Below are positions 7,824-16,599 of a DNA stretch of 64,000 bases, piece by piece. Below the pieces are notes generated by a model that had not been told where the DNA came from, ran no database searches, and worked only from the letters and a program-made list of their open reading frames with translations. The DNA comes from JAPOXR01 sp965199765 (GTDB taxonomy: Bacteria; Pseudomonadota; Alphaproteobacteria; Rhodobacterales; Rhodobacteraceae), in NCBI GenBank assembly GCA_965199765.1, contig CBDATC010000001.1, forward strand, positions 1,178,001 through 1,242,000, in the 5' to 3' direction. Position numbers and translations under genes: made by a program. Within the stretch, counting starts at the first letter, position 1; each line of letters opens with the position of its first letter.

Positions 7824-10541
7824 TCAAACTCGCCGTCCGCAGCAGTGTTTGAATTTCCTTCCTGATCCGCAGGGACATAGGCTGTTTCGTCCAACAGAAT
7901 CCCGATTTGGCCGCTGGCGCTGTTGATTCTGTGCTGCTGCGGGCTTAGTCCGCTGCGCGGCAGCCCGTGCGTCCTGTTCACCCGATTGCGGCGTTGCGGC
8001 TCCGTTAGCGGCAAGTCGCCGCGCTGCCATTTGACGCATCATTTCGGCTTGCTGTTCAGCGGTTAGCGGTCGGAGGACGCTGATATGCGAAGACACCTGC
8101 GTGCGGAGAGAGGTTAAAAGGGTCTCGAACAGACCAAAGGCTTCATTTTTGAATTCATTGAGGGGGTCTCTTTGCGCGTAGCCGCGAAACCCAATCACAG
8201 ACCGCAAATGTTCCAATGTAATCAGGTGCTCCCGCCATTTTGTGTCAAGAGTGTGAAGCAGCAACTGTTTTTCAATGGACCGCATTGAATCCTGACCGAA
8301 TTCCACTGTTTTGCGCGCCAGCACCTCGTCTGAGAATCGGTACAATTTGTCACGGGCGACTTCATCATCCACCCCTTCTTCAGTAGCCCAGGCGGCGATG
8401 TCGGCCTCTATGCCCAGCTTGGATTTGGCCTCCGATTCCAGCCGCTCCATTTCCCATTGTTCGGCAAAGCTCTTAGGCGGCATGCAATCGGCGATCAAAT
8501 CATCAATCAATTCGTGCCGCATATCGGAAATAATTTCGGAAACATTACGCGACTCCATAATTTCCAAGCGCTGACTGAAAATCGCCTTGCGCTGGTCATT
8601 CATCACATCGTCGTATTTCAGCAATTGCTTTCGGATTTCGAAGTTGCGCGCTTCAACTTTCCCCTGGGCTTTTTCGAGCGATTTGTTCACCCAAGGGTGC
8701 ACGATCGCCTCCCCCTCTTCCAGACCAAGTTTACGCAGAACCTTGTCCAGCCGATCCGATCCGAAAATCCGCATAAGATCGTCTTCAAGCGATAGAAAGA
8801 AGCTTGATTTACCGGGGTCGCCTTGCCGGCCCGATCTGCCGCGAAGCTGATTGTCTATGCGCCGGGACTCATGCCGTTCGGTTGCGAGAACATAGAGTCC
8901 TCCAGCGTTGAGAACGGTGCTGCGCGCCTCCGAGATTTCATCTTCGATCTCTGTGCGGATCTCATTGGCGTCACGTTCGGGTTCGTTTTCCATCGCGCTG
9001 ACAACGCGCATTTCGACATTCCCTCCAAGCTGGATATCGGTGCCGCGACCCGCCATATTGGTGGCGATTGTCACCGCGCCGGGGCGCCCGGCTTCCGCAA
9101 TAATCCATGCTTCTTGTTCATGATGCCGCGCATTGAGCACATTATGTGGTATGTTCACCTGTTCCAGCAGAGCCGAGAGCATTTCCGACTTGTCGATTGA
9201 CGTGGTTCCGACAAGCACGGGCTGCTGACGGATATGAGCGTTTCGAATCGATTCAAGAATGGCGTCGGATTTTTCTTTCGTTGTCCGGTAGACCTGATCA
9301 TCCTCATCGACGCGGGCGATCGGTTCGTTGGTTGGTATTTCCACCACCCCCAGCCCGTAAATCTCGGAGAATTCTTCGGCTTCCGTCGCGGCTGTTCCGG
9401 TCATTCCCGCAAGTTTTTCATAGAGCCGAAAGTAATTCTGAAAGGTGATTGATGCCAGGGTGACATTTTCGGGCTGGATTGGGACTTTTTCCTTAGCCTC
9501 GATGGCTTGGTGCAGCCCGTCGCTCAGCCGTCGACCCGCCATCATTCTGCCAGTGAATTCATCGATCAATACGATCTGACCAGAGCGGACAATGTACTCT
9601 TTATCGCGGTGAAAATTTTTGTGCGCTCGGAGCGCTTGGGTGATGTGATGGACCAGAGTGGTCGACTCTGGATCGTACAGTGATTGATCTTCGGGAAGTA
9701 TGCCGACTTCCCGCAGTTTTTGCTCCATGAAATCGTTTCCTTCGTCGGTGAAGGTCACGTTTCTGGTTTTTTCGTCAAGCGCGTAGTGTTCTTCGCTGAC
9801 CGCAGGGATAACGGCATCGACTTGCGTGTAGAGTTGCGATCGGTCCTGCGACGGTCCGGAAATTATCAACGGTGTGCGGGCTTCGTCGATGAGGATCGAG
9901 TCAACTTCATCGACAATCGCAAAATTATGGCCGCGCTGAACCATTGATTCCAAATTGCTGGCCATATTGTCGCGCAGATAGTCGAAACCAAGCTCATTAT
10001 TGGTCGCATAGGTTACATCAGCCTGATAGGCTTCCCGTTTTTCAGCGGAATCCATGCCTGGAATGACAACGGCAACTGAAAGGCCGAGCGCACTGTAAAC
10101 GGGACGCATCCACTCGGCATCGCGCTTGGCCAGATAATCGTTCACGGTCACGATATGAACGCCTTTGCCGGTGAGCGCGTTCAGATAGGCGGGGAGCGTG
10201 GCGACCAATGTTTTGCCTTCTCCGGTCTTCATCTCAGAAATTTCGCCCCGGTGAAGGAACAGGCCACCGACGAGCTGGACATCGAAGATTCTCAAACCAA
10301 GCGAACGCTTGCCGGCTTCCCGCACATTGGCAAAGGCTTCCGGGATTACGGCTTCCAGATCTTCTCCAGATTGAACGCGTTTCTTGAGTTCCTCGGATTT
10401 CGCAACGATTTGATCGTCAGTGAATCCGTTGAATTCGTCTTCCAGCGCATTGATTGACTGGATGATCGGGCGAACGGTTTTGAGTTTCCGGTCGTTTGGC
10501 GAACCGAAGACCTTCCTGGCGATTGTCGTCATTCCAAGCAT
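7824..10541 (-). CDS. secA: SecA preprotein translocase ATPase
   Basis: Motor ATPase that drives proteins through SecYEG at the inner membrane. The 905-residue product is full length. Visible elements in order: N-terminal helix, EMKTGEGKTLVATLPAYLNA (Walker A), TVNDYLAKRDAEWM, FAIVDEVDSILIDEARTPLI (DEVD Walker B), IPIQPENV-type preprotein cross-linking region (here VPIQPENVTLAS), NMAGRGTDIQLGGNVEM (motif V/VI), RRIDNQLRGRSGRQGDPG, and the C-terminal zinc tail CPCGSGRKFKHCCG that contacts SecB and ribosomes. An alternative ATG lies three codons in. It would supply Sec export for the periplasmic binding proteins and the large autotransporter in this window. Confidence 0.98.
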   Translation of the reverse strand: MLGMTTIARKVFGSPNDRKLKTVRPIIQSINALEDEFNGFTDDQIVAKSEELKKRVQSGEDLEAVIPEAFANVREAGKRSLGLRIFDVQLVGGLFLHRGEISEMKTGEGKTLVATLPAYLNALTGKGVHIVTVNDYLAKRDAEWMRPVYSALGLSVAVVIPGMDSAEKREAYQADVTYATNNELGFDYLRDNMASNLESMVQRGHNFAIVDEVDSILIDEARTPLIISGPSQDRSQLYTQVDAVIPAVSEEHYALDEKTRNVTFTDEGNDFMEQKLREVGILPEDQSLYDPESTTLVHHITQALRAHKNFHRDKEYIVRSGQIVLIDEFTGRMMAGRRLSDGLHQAIEAKEKVPIQPENVTLASITFQNYFRLYEKLAGMTGTAATEAEEFSEIYGLGVVEIPTNEPIARVDEDDQVYRTTKEKSDAILESIRNAHIRQQPVLVGTTSIDKSEMLSALLEQVNIPHNVLNARHHEQEAWIIAEAGRPGAVTIATNMAGRGTDIQLGGNVEMRVVSAMENEPERDANEIRTEIEDEISEARSTVLNAGGLYVLATERHESRRIDNQLRGRSGRQGDPGKSSFFLSLEDDLMRIFGSDRLDKVLRKLGLEEGEAIVHPWVNKSLEKAQGKVEARNFEIRKQLLKYDDVMNDQRKAIFSQRLEIMESRNVSEIISDMRHELIDDLIADCMPPKSFAEQWEMERLESEAKSKLGIEADIAAWATEEGVDDEVARDKLYRFSDEVLARKTVEFGQDSMRSIEKQLLLHTLDTKWREHLITLEHLRSVIGFRGYAQRDPLNEFKNEAFGLFETLLTSLRTQVSSHISVLRPLTAEQQAEMMRQMAARRLAANGAATPQSGEQDARAAAQRTKPAAAQNQQRQRPNRDSVGRNSLCPCGSGRKFKHCCGRRV

Positions 10542-10827
10542 GGCAGCGAAGTTCTCCGGCGCAATCGGCTGTGTTCAATCAATCTCGACGGGGTTTCATT
10601 TGCTTTGGGCGGCCCCGTCATGCGCCGCAAGCGCAACCGTATGAAATGGAAGCAATTCAACGGTCGCATCTGATTTATGTTCAAGGCTGGCGTCTGTCAA
10701 TCTTTGCAGAAATCCACCGGCGGTGGAGGTATGGCGAAGGACTGATCATCATAGGTGGAGTTCTGCAATTGCCCTGTGCTGCCGAGTGGTATAGCGTGGT
10801 TGAGCGTTTGGAGGATAAGGAAACGGA

Positions 10828-11637
10828 ATGGAAGGTGAGGCACAGCCTAACCCTGCGAGGGAGCCGCTGCTCGAAGCGCGAGGCATATCGAAGTATTTTG
10901 GAGCGGTAACGGCGCTTCGCAATGTCAATCTGAATGTCATGCGGGGCGAAGTGCTCGGTGTGGTCGGCGACAATGGAGCTGGCAAGTCAACACTCATGAA
11001 GGTTTTGTCTGGATTGCATCCGCCGAGCCGCGGCAGCTTGGTTTTTGATGGTGCCGAAGTTCGTTTTTCCAGTCCGAAAGATGCCCGCAATCTTGGAATC
11101 GAGATGGTTTATCAGGATCTTGCTCTAGCCGGAAATCTGAATATCGCGGAAAACATCTATCTTGGCCGCGAACCTCGGCGGATGGTCTTAGGCGGATTGC
11201 TAAAGCTGTTTGATCATCGCAAAGGGCTTGAGATGGCGCGCGAGCATCTTGCCAATCTGAAAATTCATGTCAAGAGCGTTGAGCAAAAGGTGGAAGAGCT
11301 GTCCGGCGGTCAGCGACAGGCGGTGGCGATTGCGCGATCCATTGCCTTTGATGCGCGCGTTGTCATTATGGATGAACCGACCGCCGCCTTGGCGATCAAA
11401 GAAGTGGGCAAGGTTCTGGATCTGATCGTCGGCTTAAAAGAGCGCGGGATCTCTGTCGTTATCATCAGCCATCGCATGGACGATATTTTCTATGTCTGTG
11501 ATCGAGTGATAGCGCTCTATCACGGGGCGAATTTTGCAGAAGCGATGCTGAAGGAAACCAGCCGATCCGAGGTCATCGGCTGGATTATGGGAACGAAAGA
11601 AAACACACGGGGATTGGCGCATGACCGAGTTCACTGA
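10828..11637 (+). CDS. Sugar ABC transporter ATP-binding protein (CUT2, FrcA-like, single NBD)
   Basis: A 269-residue ATPase energising a CUT2-family sugar importer. It shows Walker A GDNGAGKST, signature LSGGQRQAVAIARSI, Walker B VVIMDEPTAAL and switch histidine in IISHRMDD. Most CUT2 ATPases are duplicated (~500 residues); single-domain forms such as FrcA of the fructose system are typical of alphaproteobacteria. The start ATG 10828 follows AAGGA by seven bases. Its last 17 bases overlap the permease gene, so the two are translationally coupled. The binding protein that would complete the transporter is probably the one at 15395, separated by an IS relic and a reverse-strand gene. Substrate is not determinable. 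Confidence 0.9.
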   Translation: MEGEAQPNPAREPLLEARGISKYFGAVTALRNVNLNVMRGEVLGVVGDNGAGKSTLMKVLSGLHPPSRGSLVFDGAEVRFSSPKDARNLGIEMVYQDLALAGNLNIAENIYLGREPRRMVLGGLLKLFDHRKGLEMAREHLANLKIHVKSVEQKVEELSGGQRQAVAIARSIAFDARVVIMDEPTAALAIKEVGKVLDLIVGLKERGISVVIISHRMDDIFYVCDRVIALYHGANFAEAMLKETSRSEVIGWIMGTKENTRGLAHDRVH

Positions 11638-12661
11638 GTCCGAAGGACCGAATTCCGGCGCTCTTTCCCGGTCCGACGCGGTCCGGGTCAAGCTCATTCC
11701 GTTTCTGGATCGATTTGGAATACTGATTGTCATCTTGCTGATGTGCATTGTGATGTGGGCGCTCCAGCCGGATGTGTTCTTCACTTGGCGCAACATCACC
11801 AACATTTTCAAGCAGACTGCGGCCAACGGCATGCTGTCGCTCGGAATGTTTCTTGTTATTCTCACCGCGGGAATTGATCTGTCGGTTGGTTCGGTTTTGG
11901 CGTTGGGAATGATGACGCTGGCCGTGTCCAATGCAGCCGGTGTTCACTGGATGATCGTGTTGGCGCTATCGCCGTTGATGGGCACGATGGCTGGTTTTGT
12001 GAATGGAATCGGGATCACCAAACTGCGCATGCCGCACCCGTTCATCATGACGCTGGGCATGTTGTTCATGGCGCGCGGTTTGGCGAATTTAATTTCCGGC
12101 GGTGTGCCTTATTCCGGTTTGCCGGATCCGGTGCGTTATCTGGGGTCGGCGCGGATTTTTCTCGGCGAGTTCGGCGATGTGAAATACAATCTGCCGGTGG
12201 TGTTTTTGTTTACCATTCTGGTCTATATTTTATTCTGGATATTGTTGGAGCATACGGTTTTCGGGAGGCGGGTTTACGCGGTGGGCGGAAATCCGGAGGC
12301 GGCCCGGGTCAGCGGCATCAATGTCGACAGACTCCTCGTCATTGTTTATACGATTTGCGGATTCATGGCCGGGATCGCCGGCTTAATCATGGCTGGCCGG
12401 ACAAATTCCGGATTCCCAAATGCTGGTTTGGGCATGGAGCTCGAGGCCATTGCCGCCGTTATCATCGGAGGGGCCAGCTTCTTCGGCGGTCGGGGGCATG
12501 TGTTGGGAATTTTCGGCGGAGTGCTCATCATGGGCCTGATCCGCAACGGTCTTAATCTTAACAACGTCAGTTCATTTTGGCAGCAGATATTGATTGGAGC
12601 GATTATCGTGCTGGCGGTGTTTATCGATGTATTGCGGCGGGATCTTGGAACTCGAAACTAG
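11621..12661 (+). CDS. Sugar ABC transporter permease (CUT2, RbsC/FrcC-like)
   Basis: A 346-residue integral membrane protein with about eight to ten hydrophobic segments. It begins with a cytoplasmic tail and FGILIVILLMCIVMWAL as first membrane helix. Family landmarks are TAGIDLSVGSVLALGMM, GFVNGIGITKLRMPHPFIMT (the coupling-loop region) and VIIGGASFFGGRGHVLGIFG near the C-terminus. These identify the BPD_transp_2 family of CUT2 importers. It overlaps the ATPase gene by 17 bases. Together they would need a periplasmic binding protein, most plausibly the gene at 15395. Confidence 0.93.
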   Translation: MTEFTESEGPNSGALSRSDAVRVKLIPFLDRFGILIVILLMCIVMWALQPDVFFTWRNITNIFKQTAANGMLSLGMFLVILTAGIDLSVGSVLALGMMTLAVSNAAGVHWMIVLALSPLMGTMAGFVNGIGITKLRMPHPFIMTLGMLFMARGLANLISGGVPYSGLPDPVRYLGSARIFLGEFGDVKYNLPVVFLFTILVYILFWILLEHTVFGRRVYAVGGNPEAARVSGINVDRLLVIVYTICGFMAGIAGLIMAGRTNSGFPNAGLGMELEAIAAVIIGGASFFGGRGHVLGIFGGVLIMGLIRNGLNLNNVSSFWQQILIGAIIVLAVFIDVLRRDLGTRN

Positions 12662-12759
12662 CGGTGAATGGGCGAAGCCGGCGTTTTGTGGTGAATCCAA
12701 ACTGATCGAATGCAATCCGGGCCGGTAAGTTGAGCCGGCATTTGCATCATTTAAGCAAG

Positions 12760-13278
12760 TAAACCGTCGGTAACGGCTCGACGGGCGTGGAACTGATCGT
12801 CTCGGATACTCGCCGGGGTTTGACCGAAAGCGCGGCGGAGCATTTGCCTGATGCGTGCCGGCAGCGCTGCACGGAGCATTTTCAACGCGGCCTCTTTAGT
12901 CATGTGCCGAAGACCAAAATGCGCGAATTCGCGCACATGCTCAAAGCGATCCATGCTCGGGAGCGCCGGCAAACAGCAGTCGGGAAAGCCGAGGCTGTGG
13001 TTACCGGCCTGCGCGCCATGAGGTTGAACAAGGCGGCTGGTCTAGTCGAAGAGAAGATCCAGAGGACGGACCAGGGTCGTCGGGGGGCCTTTCCCGATGG
13101 TCAATTCGGTCTCTGCCTGGCTGCGGCCAGGTTGAAACACGTCGCCGGCACGCAGTGGAGCACGCGAAAGTATATGGACATGGAGCCGCTGCGCGAGATG
13201 AACCTTCAATATAACGGAGCCGCCGTCGCATGGCTGAAAGTGCGAAAGATTCTGGACACTACCAAGACAAAATATTAG
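12760..13278 (+). pseudogene. IS256-family (Mutator-type) transposase relic
   Basis: A truncated transposase remnant. The frame opens after a stop at 12760 and reads TGVELIVSDTRRGLTESAAE, the region around the second catalytic aspartate of IS256-type DDE transposases, then HVPKTK..EFAHMLKAIHA and GLVEEKIQRT. It jumps directly to RRGAFPDGQFGL and the C-terminal HVAGTQWSTRKYMDME. The segment that normally lies between (YYAFP...NNPLERI, carrying the catalytic glutamate region) is missing. The N-terminal third is also absent. It is therefore inactive. It lies between the sugar permease and the dehydratase, marking a rearrangement that probably split the transport locus. Confidence 0.82.
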
Positions 13279-13378
13279 CTTAATGTGTCATAAAGCAAAC
13301 ATAAATCATGTGGTTCAGATTTCTATGCACAGACCGCTCATCTCATAACCAAAGTTGGTGTAACGTGCCGCGCTGCTG

Positions 13379-15175
13379 TCAATGATTATCTCGGGGCGTG
13401 TGACAACGTGCGATATCGCGAAACGCATCCGCGCCTTGGAGGGTCATGCCTTCGGAGAATTGCTGGACTTTTTCTCTAAACAGCTCCTGCCACGGTGTTT
13501 GACTCTTTGGATATCTATAGCCTCCCGCTTCACGAAGCGCGGCCCGGCGTTCAGCCAATTCCGCGTCGCTGACTAAAATATCAGCGGTGCATTTGTTCAG
13601 GTCGAACCGAACTCTGTCGCCGTTCTGCAATATCGCAAGGCCTCCATTCTCCGCGGCTTCCGGCGATGCATTCAGTATCGATGGTGATCCAGAGGTTCCT
13701 GATTGTCTGCCATCGCCAACGCAGGGCAGCTCCTGGACGCCTTTCTTGAGCAGATAGGCGGGAGCACGCATATTCACCACCTCAGCTCCCCCGGGATACC
13801 CGATTGGACCGGCGCCGCGCATGAAGAGCACACAGTTTTCATCGATGCCCTCGGCTGGGTCGTCTATTCTCGCGTGAAAGTCTTCGCGGCCGTCGAAAAC
13901 GACAGCCCGGCCTTCAAAGGCGTTGGGATCATTCGGATCAGCAAGATATTTGGCGCGGAATTCAGTGCTGATGCCGCTGGTCTTCATGATAGCGCTGTCA
14001 AACAAATTGCCTTTCAAATTGATAAACCCTGCGGCCGGTTTGATCGGATCACTCACCGGTCGGATGACTTCCGGGCGCGCAGTCTTCTTTCCTTCGCAGT
14101 TGATGCCAAGGCTGCAGCCGTTCACCGTGCCTGCTTCGGGATGCGGAAGCAGTCCGGCTTCGATCAGTTCCGCAACCACTGAGGGAATGCCGCCGGCGCG
14201 ATGATAATCTTCTCCAAGAAATTCCCCGACCGGCTGGAGATTGACAAGCATTGGGATCTGATGCCCAAGCCGCTGCCAATCATCATTGTCCAATTCAATG
14301 CCAAGGTGCCGCGCAATCGCGTTCAAATGGATGGGTGCGTTGGTAGAACCTCCGATCGCTGAATTCACAACAATGGCATTTTCAAACGACTCGCGAGACA
14401 TAATTGACGATGGGCGCACATCTTCCCAAACCATCTCGACAATGCGGAAGCCGGTTTCATAACTGATCTGGCCACGTTCCCGGTAAGGCGCTGGGATCGC
14501 CGCTGATCCCGGCAGCTGCATTCCGAGCGCCTCTGCCAGCGAGTTCATTGTCGTTGCAGTGCCCATCGTGTTGCAAAAACCGACCGAAGGGGCCGAAGCG
14601 GCTACCATTTCAGTGAATCCAACGGTGTCGATTTCTCCAGCCGCAAGCAATTCCCGCGCTTTCCAAACAATGGTTCCTGACCCGGCGCGTTGGCCGCCGA
14701 TCCAGCCATTCAGCATTGGTCCAACCGAAAGCGCTATCGCCGGAATATTGACCGTAGCGGCGGCCATCAGCAGCGCCGGCGTGGTTTTGTCGCAGCCGAT
14801 CATGAGCACGACGCCGTCGATTGGGTAACCGAACAAAGTTTCGACGAGCGAAAGATAGGCCAGATTACGATCAAGCATGGCCGTCGGCCGTTTTCCGGTC
14901 TCTTGGATCGGGTGAACTGGGATTTCGATGACCGTGCCGCCAGCGGCACTAATGCCGTCTCGGACTCGCTTGGCCAGTTCAATGTGATGCCTGTTGCACG
15001 GCGACAGGTCGCTGCCGGTCTGTGCGATGCCGATTATCGGTTTTCCCGACTGCAGTTCATTTCGTGTCAATCCGTAATTCATATAACGCTCCAAATAGAG
15101 AGCCGTCATTTCCAAGTCATCGGGATTCATGAACCATTTTCTTGACCGCAGCTGATCGGGATCAATCCTTGCCAT
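13379..15175 (-). CDS. IlvD/EDD-family dehydratase, probable sugar-acid (e.g. D-xylonate/L-arabinonate) dehydratase
   Basis: A 598-residue Fe-S dehydratase that removes water from a 2,3-dihydroxy acid. Diagnostic blocks: SDLSPCNRHH (first cluster cysteine), MIGCDKTTPALLMAA (second cysteine), FCNTMGTATTMNSLAEALGM (third cysteine), AIGGSTNAPIHLNA, and C-terminal GAGPIGYPGGAEVVNM and DGRQSGTSGSPSILNASPEA. These last motifs resemble sugar-acid dehydratases more than dihydroxyacid dehydratase IlvD. ATG 15175 is selected because GAAGGAA lies just upstream; an in-frame extension 15 codons further has no ribosome site. It is divergent from a sugar-binding protein gene (15395), which supports a pentonate or hexonate catabolic role, but the substrate is inferred. 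Confidence 0.88.
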   Translation of the reverse strand: MARIDPDQLRSRKWFMNPDDLEMTALYLERYMNYGLTRNELQSGKPIIGIAQTGSDLSPCNRHHIELAKRVRDGISAAGGTVIEIPVHPIQETGKRPTAMLDRNLAYLSLVETLFGYPIDGVVLMIGCDKTTPALLMAAATVNIPAIALSVGPMLNGWIGGQRAGSGTIVWKARELLAAGEIDTVGFTEMVAASAPSVGFCNTMGTATTMNSLAEALGMQLPGSAAIPAPYRERGQISYETGFRIVEMVWEDVRPSSIMSRESFENAIVVNSAIGGSTNAPIHLNAIARHLGIELDNDDWQRLGHQIPMLVNLQPVGEFLGEDYHRAGGIPSVVAELIEAGLLPHPEAGTVNGCSLGINCEGKKTARPEVIRPVSDPIKPAAGFINLKGNLFDSAIMKTSGISTEFRAKYLADPNDPNAFEGRAVVFDGREDFHARIDDPAEGIDENCVLFMRGAGPIGYPGGAEVVNMRAPAYLLKKGVQELPCVGDGRQSGTSGSPSILNASPEAAENGGLAILQNGDRVRFDLNKCTADILVSDAELAERRAALREAGGYRYPKSQTPWQELFREKVQQFSEGMTLQGADAFRDIARCHTPRDNH

Positions 15176-15275
15176 CTGATGTTCCTTCGAATTATTTTCA
15201 GCGACGCGCAGCAATTTCAAGCCGCGACTGTTCAGACTTTATGCTCCGACAATTGATCAAGAGCAAACGCAGCAT

Positions 15276-15310
15276 GACACATTCGAGAAATTCACGATAG
15301 ACAATGTGTC
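15276..15310. promoter_or_regulatory. Inverted repeat in divergent intergenic region, possible operator
   Basis: GACACATT (15276-15283) and AATGTGTC (15303-15310) form a perfect 8-bp inverted repeat separated by 19 bases. It lies between the divergent dehydratase and sugar-binding-protein genes, where a shared regulator could act. No adjacent regulator gene is seen, so assignment is tentative. Confidence 0.35.
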
Positions 15311-15394
15311 CATCGAACTTGACTTTTTTTGGGCCATGAAACACCTTCGGCTTTTCTGAGCCAAATGGCTTGCAGAGTTCCGAAGGAGAAAAAA

Positions 15395-16309
15395 ATGCAG
15401 AAGGGAATCGGATGGATAGCGGCGATCGGCGTCGCAGCTGCGATGTCAGCGGGAGCTGTTTCAGCTCAATCAATTGTTGTGAGCATGAAGGGGCCTGGCG
15501 CCGGGAACCCGTTCTGGGCGGCGGTGCAGCGCGGCGCTGAAGAAACAGGGGCAGAACTCGGCGTGGATGTCGCGGTGCTCGCTCCGCCTGCCGAGACCGA
15601 CGTCGCAGCGCAAATCGCTCAGTTGGAAGATCAGTTGGCTAAAGGCGTAGACGGTATTGTGCTGGCGCCGACAGATCCTAACGCTCTGGCTCCTGTCGTG
15701 GACGAGGCGATTGCCGATGGCGTTCCAGTTGTCTTCGTTGACACAATCGGAGCTAACGAAGGGGTGACCTATATCGGCACCGATAACGAAATGGGCGCAG
15801 CGCTGGCGGCCGATCATATTTGTGCGAATGTCGAGGCTGGTTCGGATGTGGCCATCCTACAGGGAATTATCACTCAGTCGACAGGAATGGCTCGGGCTGA
15901 GGGAGCGAATGCCGGGCTGTCGGGCTGCGGACTTAACATCGTCGCGGAACAGACCGCTGAGTGGGACCGTGCCAAGGGCTTGGCGGTTACCGAAAATATC
16001 CTGACAGCAAACCCGAATCTCAAGGCGATTTTCGCCAGCAACGACAATATGGCTTTGGGCGCAATCGAAGCTCTTAAGAACGCCGATATGCTGGATCAGG
16101 TTTTTGTCGTAGGATTTGACGCGAATCCAGATGCCGCGGAAAGTGTGCTGGCTAATGAAATGGCCGCCACGGTTGCCCAAAATCCATACAATATGGGCGC
16201 CATCGGTGTCAGAAGCGTGCTCGCGCTGATCAACGGCGAGACGCTTGATTCCGTTATTGATACAGGCACCGTGCTTGTGGATATGAGCAACGCCGAAGGT
16301 TATCGTTAA
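15395..16309 (+). CDS. Periplasmic sugar-binding protein (CUT2, RbsB-like)
   Basis: A 304-residue exported binding protein with a type I periplasmic fold (Peripla_BP_4). The N-terminus is a clear Sec signal peptide (MQKGIGWIAAIGVAAAMSAG, cleavage near AVSAQS), with no lipobox. The mature part starts IVVSMKGPGAGNPFWAAVQR and contains LAPTDPNALAPVVDEA, YIGTDNEMGAALAADH and IFASNDNMALGAIEAL, all typical of ribose/xylose-type binders. ATG 15395 follows AAGGAG (15383-15388). It is followed by a strong terminator. No ATPase or permease follows it; the CUT2 ATPase-permease pair at 10828-12661 lies upstream on the same strand and is the likely partner. Confidence 0.92.
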   Translation: MQKGIGWIAAIGVAAAMSAGAVSAQSIVVSMKGPGAGNPFWAAVQRGAEETGAELGVDVAVLAPPAETDVAAQIAQLEDQLAKGVDGIVLAPTDPNALAPVVDEAIADGVPVVFVDTIGANEGVTYIGTDNEMGAALAADHICANVEAGSDVAILQGIITQSTGMARAEGANAGLSGCGLNIVAEQTAEWDRAKGLAVTENILTANPNLKAIFASNDNMALGAIEALKNADMLDQVFVVGFDANPDAAESVLANEMAATVAQNPYNMGAIGVRSVLALINGETLDSVIDTGTVLVDMSNAEGYR

Positions 16310-16323
16310 TTGAACAATTCGTC

Positions 16324-16356
16324 GGGCGCGCTACCAGCGGCGCGCCCGCGATTTTT
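16324..16356 (+). terminator. Rho-independent terminator after the sugar-binding protein gene
   Basis: GGGCGCGC (16324-16331) pairs perfectly with GCGCGCCC (16340-16347) across an 8-base loop, followed four bases later by five T residues. It starts 14 bases after the stop codon. The remaining ~240 bp to the next gene show nothing recognisable. Confidence 0.8.
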
Positions 16357-16599
16357 GTAGGGTCACAACGGAATTTCAGTCGTTCGCGAGCAAAGATCTG
16401 GAGACAACCGATCGGCTTTGTGCTCGGTGATCGCCGAACTATTCAAGGTATGGTAACGGCTAAGGCGAACGGGCTTGACTGGCAGCCCGATTGAATGTGC
16501 GTTCACAGCGGCTTTAGATCCTTGCAATTGCGTCACCCAAACGCAGCGACTTGATCAGCCGATTGTGCGGCTGGGAGAGCGCCAGGTTGCAACGGCACT

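Noticed and set aside
10496..10909. 137-codon plus-strand open frame spanning the secA start and ABC gene start
   Set aside because: Overlaps two well-supported genes in other frames and has no protein-like motifs.
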